Assembly (NCBI RefSeq): GCF_023516495.1
Contig: NZ_JAMGBC010000001.1
Coordinates: 1,636,501-1,700,500 of the forward strand
DNA from: Sphingomonas anseongensis
Lineage (GTDB): Bacteria > Pseudomonadota > Alphaproteobacteria > Sphingomonadales > Sphingomonadaceae
Reading direction: 5' to 3'
DNA length: 64,000 bases
In this document: positions 20,194 through 28,970 of the stretch, piece by piece
Layout: every line of letters begins with the position of its first letter
How positions within the stretch are numbered: position 1 is the stretch's first letter
The notes under the pieces: model-generated
What the model was told of the DNA's origin: nothing
The model's database searches: none
What the model saw: the letters and a program-made list of their open reading frames with translations, nothing else
Position numbers and translations under genes: made by a program

Positions 20194-20212
20194 GCAACTG
20201 ATTATCAATAAC
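20194..20212 (-). promoter_or_regulatory. Candidate Fur box
   Basis: The minus-strand 19-mer GTTATTGATAATCAGTTGC matches the classical Fur consensus GATAATGATAATCATTATC at 14 of 19 positions, including the whole TGATAATCA core. It is 23-41 bp upstream of the iron permease ATG. Confidence 0.55.
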
Positions 20213-20237
20213 GCGACGCGCTGCCCACAGAGGCCCG

Positions 20238-22391
20238 TTACTTCGACCCCGCAACCGGAATGCTCGCCTCGGCCGGCTGCTGCGGGCCCATCAGTTTGCG
20301 AGTGAGATAGGTCATCTCGAGCGCGCTGGTGTGCGCCTGCTGCTTCAGGTTCGCGCCTGCGGCGTGCCCGCCCTCGGTATTCTCATAATAGAGGAACGGA
20401 AGGCCCATCTCCTCCATCCGGGCGGCGAACTTGCGGGCATGCTGAGGCCCGACGCGGTCATCCTTGGTGGTGGTGAAGATGAACGGCTCGGGATAGCGGA
20501 CGTCCTTGCGCAGGTTGTGATAGGGCGAGGTTTTCTCCCAGAAGGCGCGCACGGCCGGGTCGGTCACGCTCCCGTACTCGCCTTCCCACGATGCTCCCGC
20601 CGCGATCTTCGAAATCCGGATCATGTCGAGCAGCGGAACGTCGATGATGACCGCGTTCCACAGCTCCGGATGCTGGGTGAACTCGACGCCCATCAGAAGG
20701 CCGCCGTTGGAGCCGCCGCGGATCCCGAGGCGGCGCGGGCTCGTCACCTTGCTCGCGATCAGGTCCTTCGCGACTGCCGCGAAATCGTCATAGATGATCT
20801 GGCGCTTGGTCGACAGGCCGGCCTCATGCCAGGCGGGACCGAACTCGCCGCCCCCGCGGATGTTGGCGACGGCATAGACTCCGCCATTCTCCAGCCAGAG
20901 CTTGCCGGTCGTCGCCGAATAGCTCGGGGTCTGCGCAACTTCGAACCCGCCATAAGCATAGAGCAGGGTGGGGTTGTCGCCATTGAGTGCGATGTCGCGG
21001 CGGTGGACGATGAAATAGGGGATCTTCGTCCCGTCGCTCGAAGTCGCTTCCCTCTGCTCGACCACCAGGTTGGACGCGTCGAATTTCGCCGGCTGGCGAA
21101 AGATTTCGCGCGCTGTCCCCGTTGCTGCGTCGGCAAGCCAGATCGACGGGGGCGTTAGGAAGCTGGTCACCGTCAGCAGCGCCTGGTCGTCGGTGTTGCT
21201 CGCGTCAGCCACGCCGAGCGTCGAATTGGCGGGCAGCTCGAGCTCCGAGCGAGCCCATGTGCCGTCCGCGCCCGGCTTGAAGCTGAGCATCTTGCCGCTG
21301 ACATTGTCGAGCGTCGAAACGAGCAGCACGTCCTTCGACGCCGTCGCGTCCTGGAACGCCTCGCGCGGGCCCGGCGTGTAGATCAGCTGCGGCTTCAACC
21401 GCGAGGGATTGGCGCGAAGGTCGGCGAGGTTCAGCGACAGAAGCGATCCAGCGGGGAAGGTCTCGGCAGAACCGGCCGGCTTCCACTCTTCCTGGGTCTG
21501 GAGGATCACCCGTCCGTCCAGCATCTCGACGAACTGCGACTTCTCCGGAATGGCAATCCGGCGGTTGCCCTTGGCGCCGATGAGGAACGTCTTCGAATGG
21601 AAGAAGTCGGTGCCTTCGGTGATCAGGGGAAGCACGTTGTTCTGGGCGTCGCGAAGGACATAGGTGGAGGCCGAGACGTCCGACTTTGTGCCGCGGAAGA
21701 TCTCGGTCGCGCCGGACAGAGGCTGGCCGCGCTTCAGGCGCTTGATGACATAAGCGTAACCGGATTCGGTCAGCTCGCCGGGCTTCCATTCGCGGCTGAC
21801 GAGCAAGGTGTTCTCGTCCTGCCAGCTTGCGTCCTGCTTGCCCTTTGGAAGGCTGAAGCCGCCCTTGACGAAAGCCTTGGTCGGCAGGTCGAACTCGCGG
21901 ATCGTGACCGCGTCCTCCCCACCATCGGACAGGTTGATCAGGCAGCGCCGCTCGGCCGGACGGACGCAGTCAGCGCCCTTCCAGACCCAGTTCGCTTTCT
22001 CCGCGGTCGCCAACGCATCGAGATCGAGCACTGTCTCCCACGCCGGATTGCCCGTCGCATAGCTGTCCAGCGGCGCTCGCCGCCAGATTCCGCGCACGTG
22101 GTCCTCGTCCTGCCAGAAATTATAGACCTGCCCGCCGATGAAACGGCCGGTCGGGATTCGGTCCTTGGCCTGCGCGATCGCAAGGGCCTCGGAATAGAAT
22201 TTCGGATAATGCGGGTCCGCCTCGAGGACGGCCTGGCTCTTGGCATTGTGGCTCTCGACCCACGCCATCGGCTTCGCGCCGTAGACATCCTCGAGCCAGA
22301 TGTACGGATCGCTGTCCGGAGCGGCCGATTGAGCGGCGAGCGCCGCGGAACCCAGGGTCACCAACAGAATAGAAGCCAACGCCACGCGCAT
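20238..22391 (-). CDS. Prolyl oligopeptidase family serine peptidase (S9A)
   Basis: A 717-residue exported peptidase from the ATG at 22391 (GGGGA upstream); the signal peptide ends LAAQS. A seven-bladed propeller occupies roughly residues 70-440. The alpha/beta-hydrolase domain carries the nucleophile in GIRGGSNGGLL, the Asp in TTKDDRVGPQHARK and the His in EGGHAAGA. Family enzymes cleave short peptides after proline. A longer frame starting at 22424 adds 11 residues before the signal peptide and is less likely. Confidence 0.93.
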   Translation of the reverse strand: MRVALASILLVTLGSAALAAQSAAPDSDPYIWLEDVYGAKPMAWVESHNAKSQAVLEADPHYPKFYSEALAIAQAKDRIPTGRFIGGQVYNFWQDEDHVRGIWRRAPLDSYATGNPAWETVLDLDALATAEKANWVWKGADCVRPAERRCLINLSDGGEDAVTIREFDLPTKAFVKGGFSLPKGKQDASWQDENTLLVSREWKPGELTESGYAYVIKRLKRGQPLSGATEIFRGTKSDVSASTYVLRDAQNNVLPLITEGTDFFHSKTFLIGAKGNRRIAIPEKSQFVEMLDGRVILQTQEEWKPAGSAETFPAGSLLSLNLADLRANPSRLKPQLIYTPGPREAFQDATASKDVLLVSTLDNVSGKMLSFKPGADGTWARSELELPANSTLGVADASNTDDQALLTVTSFLTPPSIWLADAATGTAREIFRQPAKFDASNLVVEQREATSSDGTKIPYFIVHRRDIALNGDNPTLLYAYGGFEVAQTPSYSATTGKLWLENGGVYAVANIRGGGEFGPAWHEAGLSTKRQIIYDDFAAVAKDLIASKVTSPRRLGIRGGSNGGLLMGVEFTQHPELWNAVIIDVPLLDMIRISKIAAGASWEGEYGSVTDPAVRAFWEKTSPYHNLRKDVRYPEPFIFTTTKDDRVGPQHARKFAARMEEMGLPFLYYENTEGGHAAGANLKQQAHTSALEMTYLTRKLMGPQQPAEASIPVAGSK

Positions 22392-22450
22392 GAGAATCCC
22401 CGCTGTTTGTTCGAATTCGAACATCGGGGAAACGGGCGCTTAGTCAAGCA

Positions 22451-23098
22451 TCAGCGGGGCGGATAGCGAAGCCGCCCAAGAAAGCGGCTGACGCTGAAAT
22501 GCTCTTGCCCGCGCCACTGCGCCTTCCACTTTTCGAACTGCATCACATTGTCGATGCGCCGGTCGAGGAAGGCGGCGGTGTCGGTCCAGGCGTCGCTCTT
22601 GTCGTCGAGCCAGGCGAAGAGCGTTGAGCCGTAGACGGCGCCAAGCGTCATCCGCTTCGTATAATGGTTGTAGTCGGTGCTGGTATCGCCAGCGAGCCGC
22701 CACATCAGGTCGGCGGAGCGCCAGCCGATGCGCATCCCGAGCGGCACGTTCTGCGGCATTGCGAGGATCGACAGTGCCGAGCGAACCGCTTCGCGCGCGG
22801 GGGCCATGATCTGAAGTCTTGTCCAAACCAGGCTACGGATCCGCTCGCGGATCTTCATGGTTGCGAGTGTCTTGGCCGGGAAGCTTTTTTCCATCTCCCG
22901 GTCGACGGCGCGGACGTAGGTGTCGATCATCTCGCGCTGCGACTTGGGGAAGGCGAGCCGCGCCTGGGCGAGGTCGACTCCGAGTTGGCCCGCGGCGGAT
23001 TCCACGGCCTTCGCGGTCCAGCCGTCGAACACCGCATTCTCGCCGACCGCCAGCGCGATCCGGTCGCGAATCCGCTCGAGTGGACTAAGGTCCTTCAT
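22451..23098 (-). CDS. COQ9 family protein
   Basis: A 215-residue protein of the COQ9 family, a TetR-fold lipid-binding factor needed for ubiquinone hydroxylation by COQ7 in mitochondria and alphaproteobacteria. Recognisable segments are MKIRERIRSLVWTRLQIMAPAREAVRSALSIL and STDYNHYTKRMTLGAVYGSTLFAWLDD, the most conserved part of the family, ending in an amphipathic helix (FLDRRIDNVMQFEKWK). It lies 6 bp downstream of the EamA transporter gene. Confidence 0.92.
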   Translation of the reverse strand: MKDLSPLERIRDRIALAVGENAVFDGWTAKAVESAAGQLGVDLAQARLAFPKSQREMIDTYVRAVDREMEKSFPAKTLATMKIRERIRSLVWTRLQIMAPAREAVRSALSILAMPQNVPLGMRIGWRSADLMWRLAGDTSTDYNHYTKRMTLGAVYGSTLFAWLDDKSDAWTDTAAFLDRRIDNVMQFEKWKAQWRGQEHFSVSRFLGRLRYPPR

Positions 23099-23104
23099 CG
23101 CCGC

Positions 23105-24004
23105 TCAACTGGGCTGCTCGGCGCTCGTTCGCAAGCCCCGCTGCGGCAAGCGAACCAGAACCAGCGCTGCCGCGATGGCGACCGCGCCGACCCAGTCCCC
23201 GGTCGAAAGCGTCTCACCGTAGACGAGCCAGCCGATAAGTGCCGAGACCGCCGGCTGGCTCAATAGCGCAAGCCCGACGACGAGCGGCGGAAACACGCCG
23301 ATCGAATAGACGAGCAGCCCCTGGCCGAAGACCTGGCTCGACAGCGCGAAGATGAGGAGCGGGGTCCAGTCATGCGGCCACAGCCGTTCGCCGAAGCCGA
23401 GGCTGATCGCGAGCAGGATCGGTGCGGCAAAAAGGGTGACCAGCAGAAGGAGTGGGAGCGACTGGAGCTTGGTCCGGGCCCGCTCGACGAAGATCAGATA
23501 GCCGCCGTACAGGAAGCCGGCGACGAGAGTGAGCAGGTCGCCGCCGAGATTCTTGGGACTGAGGTCATAGCTGTTGCTCATAAGCAGGACCGCGCCCGCG
23601 ACCGCGAGGGTGAGCGCGACGGACTGCTTCGCCGTCGGCATTCGGTGAGCCAGCACAAGGCCATAGACGGCGAAGACGAAGCTCCCGCTGTTGCCGAACA
23701 ATGTGGCGTTGCCGAGCTTGGTCATCCGGATGCCGGCATTCCAGGCGGCCAGGTCGAGCGCATAGAAGATGGCGGCGATCGCGAGAACGACGATCAGCGC
23801 GCGCTTCGGCCAGTGCGGCTGCTGGCCCGACACCCTCGCGAGAAGCCAGAGGAAGGGCAGCGCAAGCGCGAGGCGCCAGAATCCCACCGCCACCGACCCG
23901 ACGTCGGACAGGCGCACTAGCCACGGCCCGAAAGCGAGCGCGACATTGCCGACCAGCAGTGCGGGAAAAGCGAGCGGGTGCGGTTGGGCTGAGTGGCGGG
24001 TCAC
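23105..24004 (-). CDS. DMT superfamily (EamA) transporter
   Basis: A 299-residue membrane protein with about ten hydrophobic segments arranged as two EamA repeats: GFWRLALALPFLWLLARV and TLFGNSGSFVFAVYGLVLAHRM in the first, LLTLVAGFLYGGYLIFVERAR and LGLALLSQPAVSALIGWLVYGETLS in the second. EamA proteins export amino acids or other metabolites; no substrate can be assigned. It is divergent from the Old Yellow Enzyme gene. Confidence 0.9.
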   Translation of the reverse strand: MTRHSAQPHPLAFPALLVGNVALAFGPWLVRLSDVGSVAVGFWRLALALPFLWLLARVSGQQPHWPKRALIVVLAIAAIFYALDLAAWNAGIRMTKLGNATLFGNSGSFVFAVYGLVLAHRMPTAKQSVALTLAVAGAVLLMSNSYDLSPKNLGGDLLTLVAGFLYGGYLIFVERARTKLQSLPLLLLVTLFAAPILLAISLGFGERLWPHDWTPLLIFALSSQVFGQGLLVYSIGVFPPLVVGLALLSQPAVSALIGWLVYGETLSTGDWVGAVAIAAALVLVRLPQRGLRTSAEQPS

Positions 24005-24062
24005 GTTCGGCGGCCCTTAAGGGGCCGAGCCGCTCCGTAAAAGTCCGCATTTCGCCGGCGCC

Positions 24063-24079
24063 CATAAGTTCAACTTATG
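24063..24079. promoter_or_regulatory. 17-bp inverted repeat, candidate operator
   Basis: A perfect inverted repeat, CATAAGT-TCA-ACTTATG, lies in the 159-bp divergent region between the EamA transporter and the Old Yellow Enzyme gene, 84 bp before the latter's ATG. A TATGCT -10-like hexamer overlaps its right arm (24077-24082). No regulator gene is adjacent, so the binding protein is unknown. Confidence 0.5.
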
Positions 24080-24163
24080 CTTGCCCGAACGGATTCGTGG
24101 TTGGTCCCGGGTGGCACCTTCCCTATTTCGCCGCCGACCTGTTTCCCGCCAAGAGGACGCCCA

Positions 24164-25252
24164 ATGCCCACCTTGTTCGATCCCGTCGAGTTCGGAGCGA
24201 TCGCACTGCCCAATCGAATCGTGATGGCTCCGCTAACGCGCGCGCGGTCGGATCGCGATGGCGTGCCAAATGCGCTGATGGCCGAATATTATGCGCAGAG
24301 GGCGAGCGCGGGGCTCATCATCTCCGAAGCCACCGGAATCAGCCGCGAAGGACTTGGGTGGCCGAACGCCCCCGGACTATGGAACCGCGCACAGGTCGAA
24401 GGTTGGAAGCTCGTTACCGGCGCGGTCCACGAAGCCGGCGGACGGATCGTAGCCCAGCTGTGGCACATGGGACGCTTGGTCCATCCTGACCTCGGCGGAG
24501 CGCGGCCGGTCTCGGCATCGGCGACGACCGCGCCGGACTTCGCCCACACCTACGAGGGAAAGAAGCCTTACGTCGAAGCTCGCGCCGCAACGAAAGACGA
24601 TATGCTCCGCATCATCGCGGATTATTCGCAGGCCGCGCATAACGCGATCGAAGCCGGCTTCGACGGCGTGCAGGTGCACGGCGCCAACGGCTATCTTGTC
24701 GACCAATTCCTTCGCGATTCATCGAACCTGCGGACGGATGAATATGGCGGATCAATCGAGAACCGGCTCCGCTTCATGTCCGAAGTGCTCGTCGCAATCG
24801 GGGACTCCATCGGCATGGATCGGGTGGGGATCCGCTTCTCTCCGAATATCCTGGTCCAGGGGGTGGACGATTCAGATCCGCCGCGCCTGTTCACCGCTGT
24901 CGCGCGGCGCCTGGAGGAGCTGAAGGTGCCCTGGATCGAACTTCGCGAGGCGCACCGGCCGACCTCCGCTGGGTCGATCCCGACGAATCCGGTCAGCCCG
25001 GCCATGCGCCCACTCTATTCGGGCAAGATCGCCCTCAACAGCGACTATGACGGCCCGAGCGGCCGCGCCCGATTGGCCGAGGGAGTCGGCGATGCGATCA
25101 GCTTTGGCCGGCCGTTCATTTCCAACCCCGACCTCGTAGAGCGGCTGAGGGCAGGAGCGCCGCTCGCGCCGGGCGACGTCGCGACCTACTATAGCGGCGG
25201 CTCGAGCGGCTACGTCGACTACCCCACGCTGAAGGACGCGAAGGCGGCTTAA
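24164..25252 (+). CDS. Old Yellow Enzyme family alkene reductase
   Basis: A 362-residue FMN-dependent ene-reductase (NemA/OYE class) that reduces activated C=C bonds and nitro compounds with NAD(P)H. The barrel begins [25 protein letters not shown]; the flavin-proximal Thr is in [15 protein letters not shown] follows; the catalytic segment [30 protein letters not shown] contains the substrate-binding HGAN. The start at 24164 has GAGG upstream; an earlier in-frame ATG at 24077 lies inside the palindrome and is rejected. Its TAA overlaps the convergent ribH stop. Confidence 0.94.
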   Translation: MPTLFDPVEFGAIALPNRIVMAPLTRARSDRDGVPNALMAEYYAQRASAGLIISEATGISREGLGWPNAPGLWNRAQVEGWKLVTGAVHEAGGRIVAQLWHMGRLVHPDLGGARPVSASATTAPDFAHTYEGKKPYVEARAATKDDMLRIIADYSQAAHNAIEAGFDGVQVHGANGYLVDQFLRDSSNLRTDEYGGSIENRLRFMSEVLVAIGDSIGMDRVGIRFSPNILVQGVDDSDPPRLFTAVARRLEELKVPWIELREAHRPTSAGSIPTNPVSPAMRPLYSGKIALNSDYDGPSGRARLAEGVGDAISFGRPFISNPDLVERLRAGAPLAPGDVATYYSGGSSGYVDYPTLKDAKAA

Positions 25253-25668
25253 GCGTATTTCTCGCGAAGATCGTAGAGGGCGAGCGCCGCGCGCGCCGCG
25301 TGGCCGCCCTTGTCGCCCTGCCTGGGATCGGCGCGCTCGATCGCCTGGGCCTCATTCTCGACGGTGAGGATTCCGTTGCCGATGGCGAAGCCCTGAAGCG
25401 ACAGCTCCATCAGCGCACGGGCGCTTTCCTCGGCGACGATTTCGAAATGATAGGTCTCGCCCCGGATGACGACCCCCAGCGCCACGAACGCGCAGAAGCG
25501 GCCGCTCTTCGCGGTCAGGCTGATTGCCGCCGGAAGCTCGAGGGCCCCTGGAACTGTGATCGTTTCGTGCTTGTGGCCGGCGGCCTCGACCGCTGTGCGG
25601 GCGCCTTCGAGAAGCATGTCGTTGAGATGCGGATAGAAACGCGCTTCCGCGAGCAGGATCTTCGCCAT
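25249..25668 (-). CDS. ribH: 6,7-dimethyl-8-ribityllumazine synthase
   Basis: A 139-residue lumazine synthase, which joins the RibB product (dihydroxybutanone phosphate) to the pyrimidine intermediate. Conserved segments: [11 protein letters not shown] and [20 protein letters not shown], with the catalytic His in ETYHFE, then PIGNGILT-like [20 protein letters not shown]. It is the last gene of the riboflavin operon, 4 bp after ribB. Confidence 0.95.
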   Translation of the reverse strand: MAKILLAEARFYPHLNDMLLEGARTAVEAAGHKHETITVPGALELPAAISLTAKSGRFCAFVALGVVIRGETYHFEIVAEESARALMELSLQGFAIGNGILTVENEAQAIERADPRQGDKGGHAARAALALYDLREKYA

Positions 25669-25672
25669 GACG

Positions 25673-26956
25673 TCAGTCTACCGGCTCGATCGGACGCTCG
25701 TCGATGATCGCCAGGCCGTAGCCCGCAAGCGCGACCGGCGAGTGGCGGGTGTTGGAAAGCAGGATCATGTCGTGGATCCCGAGGGCGGCAAGAATCTGCG
25801 CGCCGATCCCGTAGCCGCGGACGGCGTCTCCGCCTTCGACGGGGTTGCCCGCGCGAAGGTCGATCGAGCGCGACAGCGATCCCGGCGCCGCGGCGTGAAG
25901 CGCGACGACCACGCCCGACCCTTCCTTCTCGATCGCCCGCATCGCCCCCTGGAGCATTCCCGATCTGGGTCCGTGCTCGCCCAGGACGTCAGCGAACAGG
26001 TCGAGGCTGTGCATGCGGACCAGAACCGGCTGGTCGGTGTCGAGCCTTCCGTGGACGAGCGCCAACTGCTCTTCGCCGCTAGACTTGTCGCGGAACACCT
26101 GCGCCTCCCATTGCGCGCCGCTCTTGGCCGTGAACGCGCTGGACGCCGTCCGCTCGACCAGATGATCCTTCTTGAGCCGGTAGGCGATGAGATCGCGGAT
26201 CGTACCGATCTTCAGGCCGTGGGTCCGGGCAAAGTCCATCAGGGAGTCGAGCCGCGCCATCGACCCGTCGTCGCTCATGATCTCGCAGATGACGGCGCTT
26301 GGGTTGAGCCCGGCCAGGCGGGCAACGTCGACTGCCGCCTCGGTATGACCGGCCCGAACCAGCACTCCGCCGGGCCGGGCGATCAGCGGAAAGACGTGAC
26401 CGGGGGAGACGATGGCCTCGGGCCCGTTGGTCGCATCGATTGCGACGCACACCGTGCGCGCCCTGTCCGCGGCGCTGATTCCGGTGGAGATTCCGTCCTT
26501 GGCCTCGATCGAGACGGTGAAGGCTGTCTCGTTGCGGCTCCGGTTGGTCCGGGTCATTGGCTCCAGGCCCAGGCAGTCGGCGCGCTCCTTGGTCAGCGCA
26601 AGGCAGATGAGGCCGCGGCCGTGCCTCGCCATGAAGTTGATCGCATCGGGAGTCGCCATTTGCGCCGGGACGACCAGGTCGCCCTCATTCTCGCGGTCGT
26701 CGTCGTCGACGAGGATGAACATCCGCCCGTTGCGCGCCTCGTCGATGATCGCTTCGGCACCGACCAGAACATCGGTCGTGCCGCGCTGGATCAGCTTCTC
26801 CAGCCGCTTGAGCGTGTCCGCGGTCGGGTTCCAGTCGTCCTGGCCAAGCTTGCGCAAGCTGTTGGGGTGGAGACCGGCCGCTCGGGCGAGCGCTGCGCGG
26901 CTCACCTCGCCGGTGTCGACGATAGCGGACAGCCGCTCGATCAGGTTGGCGCTCAT
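25673..26956 (-). CDS. ribB: HTH-domain 3,4-dihydroxy-2-butanone 4-phosphate synthase with degenerate GTP cyclohydrolase II domain
   Basis: A 427-residue three-part protein. Residues 1-60 form a Cro/C1-like helix-turn-helix ([19 protein letters not shown], then [14 protein letters not shown]). Residues ~61-270 are RibB, which converts ribulose 5-phosphate to dihydroxybutanone phosphate; catalytic signatures [10 protein letters not shown] and [16 protein letters not shown] are intact. Residues ~275-427 resemble RibA, but the zinc-binding Cys (C-x10-C-x-C in E. coli RibA) are replaced in [14 protein letters not shown] and the REGRGIG catalytic segment is lost, so cyclohydrolase activity is unlikely. 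Similar RibA-like tails (RibX) are described in other alphaproteobacteria. An 18-bp palindrome lies just upstream, suggesting the HTH may act on its own gene. Confidence 0.93.
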   Translation of the reverse strand: MSANLIERLSAIVDTGEVSRAALARAAGLHPNSLRKLGQDDWNPTADTLKRLEKLIQRGTTDVLVGAEAIIDEARNGRMFILVDDDDRENEGDLVVPAQMATPDAINFMARHGRGLICLALTKERADCLGLEPMTRTNRSRNETAFTVSIEAKDGISTGISAADRARTVCVAIDATNGPEAIVSPGHVFPLIARPGGVLVRAGHTEAAVDVARLAGLNPSAVICEIMSDDGSMARLDSLMDFARTHGLKIGTIRDLIAYRLKKDHLVERTASSAFTAKSGAQWEAQVFRDKSSGEEQLALVHGRLDTDQPVLVRMHSLDLFADVLGEHGPRSGMLQGAMRAIEKEGSGVVVALHAAAPGSLSRSIDLRAGNPVEGGDAVRGYGIGAQILAALGIHDMILLSNTRHSPVALAGYGLAIIDERPIEPVD

Positions 26957-26967
26957 TTGCGCCCTTT

Positions 26968-26985
26968 ATCACATTGCAATGTGAT
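26968..26985. promoter_or_regulatory. 18-bp perfect palindrome before ribB
   Basis: ATCACATTGCAATGTGAT is identical to its reverse complement. It occupies the middle of the 52-bp gap between ribE and ribB, 11 bp before the ribB ATG, with the AAAGGG ribosome-binding site between. It could be a protein operator (the RibB N-terminal HTH is the obvious candidate) or an RNA hairpin with a 7-bp stem and TGCA loop that gates ribB translation. Confidence 0.6.
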
Positions 26986-27008
26986 TAAAAGAGGCCTTAG
27001 CAACCCCT

Positions 27009-27617
27009 CTAATGTGCGCGGGCCGCAATCATCCGGTCGATATAGCGGGCGAGCACGTCGACCTCGACATTGAGCTGTCGGTCGGCGGCAATTTCGCCGA
27101 GAGTCGAGTGGGCGGCGGTGTGCGGGATGATGTTCACGGAGAAATGAGTGGTTCCGTCCTCCGCCTCCCGCACGTCGTTGACGGTCAGCGAAACGCCGTC
27201 GAGCGCGATCGACCCCTTGGCCGCGATCAAGGCCGAATATTCCGCCGGTACCGACACCCCGATACGAATGGAGCCGCCCTCGGGGCAGACCCCGACGACC
27301 TTGCCGATGCAATCGACGTGGCCGGTGACGAAATGGCCGCCCAGCTCGTCGCCAACCCGAAGCGAGCGCTCGAGGTTGAGCCTGGACCCTTCGCTCCACA
27401 GGCCGGACGCGGTCCGCGACAGCGTTTCGGTGGAAAGGTCGACCGCAAACCAGTCGTCGCCCTTGTCGACGACGGTCAGGCACACGCCGGAGCAGGCGAT
27501 CGAGGCGCCGAGATCGACGCTCCCCATGTCATAGCCGCAGCGGACGGTAAGCCGCAGGTCGGCGCGCTGCTCCGAGCTTGCGACGGTGCCGATGTCGGTG
27601 ACGATGCCGGTGAACAT
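27009..27617 (-). CDS. ribE: Riboflavin synthase alpha subunit
   Basis: A 202-residue enzyme that dismutates two lumazines to riboflavin. Two lumazine-binding repeats are visible: MFTGIVTDIGTV...GASIACSGVCLTVVD in the first and HFVTGHVDCIGKV...KGSIALDGVSLTVNDV in the second. The start motif MFTGIV and both SLTV-type segments are diagnostic. It lies 9 bp downstream of ribD. Confidence 0.95.
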   Translation of the reverse strand: MFTGIVTDIGTVASSEQRADLRLTVRCGYDMGSVDLGASIACSGVCLTVVDKGDDWFAVDLSTETLSRTASGLWSEGSRLNLERSLRVGDELGGHFVTGHVDCIGKVVGVCPEGGSIRIGVSVPAEYSALIAAKGSIALDGVSLTVNDVREAEDGTTHFSVNIIPHTAAHSTLGEIAADRQLNVEVDVLARYIDRMIAARAH

Positions 27618-27626
27618 CAGCCGCGC

Positions 27627-28604
27627 TTAAGCGTCCCGAACGCGCTCGTAAACTTCGAGCCGATCGACGCCGAGCCCCTGCTCTCCCGCGGAGCGCCAGC
27701 GCCCGTGAGCGTCGGCGATTGCGTCGAGCCCGACGTAGCCGAACGACGACTTGCCCTCGCCGACGATGATCGGCGCCCGGTAGATCAGAATCCGGTCGAC
27801 CAGGTCGGCGGAAAGGAACGCCGTCGCGGTCGCCGATCCGCCCTCGACCAGCAGGTCGTTGACGTCATGAAGTCGATACACATCCTCCGGAGAATGCAGG
27901 GTTTCCCATCCGTCGACCGCTTCGCCGCGGGTGAGCAGCGCGCGCCTTGGGGAGCGCTCCTCCAGTCCTGGAAGGCGGACGTCGAGGCGGGGCTTGTCGG
28001 CAAGATAGGTGCCCCGTCCGACCAGGATCATGTCGGAGCGCGATCGTTCGAGATGGACGTGGCGGCGGGCGTCTTCGCCGGTGATCCACTGCGACTCGCC
28101 GGACGGAAGCGCGATCTTGCCGTCGATCGACAGCGCGAGCTTCAACGTGATGCGCGGCCGGCCGAGGTTCAGCCGAGCGAGATATCCGGAGAGGGATTCC
28201 GCCGCTGCAGCGCGTCCGGCGCCAAGCTTCACCTCGATTCCTTCCGCTCGAAGCCGCTTGATCCCCTTGCCAGCGGTTCGCGGGTCGAGATCCTTGAGGG
28301 CAATCACCACCCTCGCGGGCTTCGCCCTGGCGAGCAGGTCGGAGCAGGCAGGTCCGCGCTCGCTCTGATGAGCACAGGGCTCGAGGGTCACGTAGACGGT
28401 CGCTCCCCTGGCGCGCTTTCCCGCCTGCTTGAGAGCGACAGCCTCGGCGTGGGGCCGCCCGCCCGGCGCGGTTGCGCCCCGGCCGATCACCTTGCCGTCC
28501 GCAGAGACGATCACGCAGCCGACATTGGGATTGGGCGCGGTGGTTCCGCGAGCGGCGCTTCCGAGCGCGGCCGCCTCGGCCATGAAGCTCCGGTCCTCGC
28601 TCAC
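27627..28604 (-). CDS. ribD: Bifunctional riboflavin deaminase/reductase
   Basis: A 325-residue bifunctional enzyme. The N-terminal deaminase has the zinc motifs PHAEAVAL and TLEPCAHQSERGPAC; the C-terminal reductase begins RPRITLKLALSIDGKIA and includes ESQWITGEDARRHVH. It catalyses the second and third steps of the pyrimidine branch of riboflavin synthesis. The reductase half is somewhat short compared with E. coli RibD. Its ATG overlaps the stop of the upstream membrane protein gene (ATGA). Confidence 0.95.
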   Translation of the reverse strand: MSEDRSFMAEAAALGSAARGTTAPNPNVGCVIVSADGKVIGRGATAPGGRPHAEAVALKQAGKRARGATVYVTLEPCAHQSERGPACSDLLARAKPARVVIALKDLDPRTAGKGIKRLRAEGIEVKLGAGRAAAAESLSGYLARLNLGRPRITLKLALSIDGKIALPSGESQWITGEDARRHVHLERSRSDMILVGRGTYLADKPRLDVRLPGLEERSPRRALLTRGEAVDGWETLHSPEDVYRLHDVNDLLVEGGSATATAFLSADLVDRILIYRAPIIVGEGKSSFGYVGLDAIADAHGRWRSAGEQGLGVDRLEVYERVRDA

Positions 28605-28921
28605 ATTCCGAGCTGTTTCTCGAGCTTCTTGAACTGTCGCTTCTTCTCTTCCTGCGCGGCGTGGCGCGCCGCCTGATCCTTCTTCTGGTCGGCGATGATC
28701 TCCGCGTCGGTGCGGTTCGCGTTCCAGCTCTCGACGTAGACGATCTGCGCCGGCGGCGCGGTGCCCATCTTCGAATCGACCAGGAATTCGATGACGATGA
28801 TCGCGGTGACCAGGATCGCCAGCGCGCCGCCGATGACCTGCTCGCGGCTTCGGTGCCGCGCAAAGGCGCGAAGGTCGCGCAGGGCTTCGCGGGGGCCGAC
28901 CGGACGGGGAAACCAGGACAT
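28601..28921 (-). CDS. Small membrane protein of unknown function, first gene of the rib operon
   Basis: A 106-residue protein I do not recognise. A basic N-terminus (residues 1-30) precedes one membrane segment (GGALAILVTAIIVIEFLV, about residues 31-48); the rest is hydrophilic with a charged coiled-coil-like C-terminus (DQKKDQAARHAAQEEKKRQF). The predicted arrangement is a single-pass protein. Its 4-bp overlap with ribD indicates co-expression. A -10-like TTATCT at 28935-28930 places initiation only a few bases before the ATG. Confidence 0.75.
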   Translation of the reverse strand: MSWFPRPVGPREALRDLRAFARHRSREQVIGGALAILVTAIIVIEFLVDSKMGTAPPAQIVYVESWNANRTDAEIIADQKKDQAARHAAQEEKKRQFKKLEKQLGM

Positions 28922-28970
28922 TGGCGCGAAGATAAGCGTTCGGCGCTCCTCTCGCCAGACCCGGCCGTCG

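Noticed and set aside
26957-27008. FMN riboswitch in the riboflavin operon
   Set aside because: The gap is far too short for the FMN aptamer and holds only the palindrome; the operon start at 28922-28970 is also too short.
27012-28676. 554-residue plus-strand open frame across ribE and ribD
   Set aside because: It spans two conserved enzymes on the other strand and resembles no protein family.
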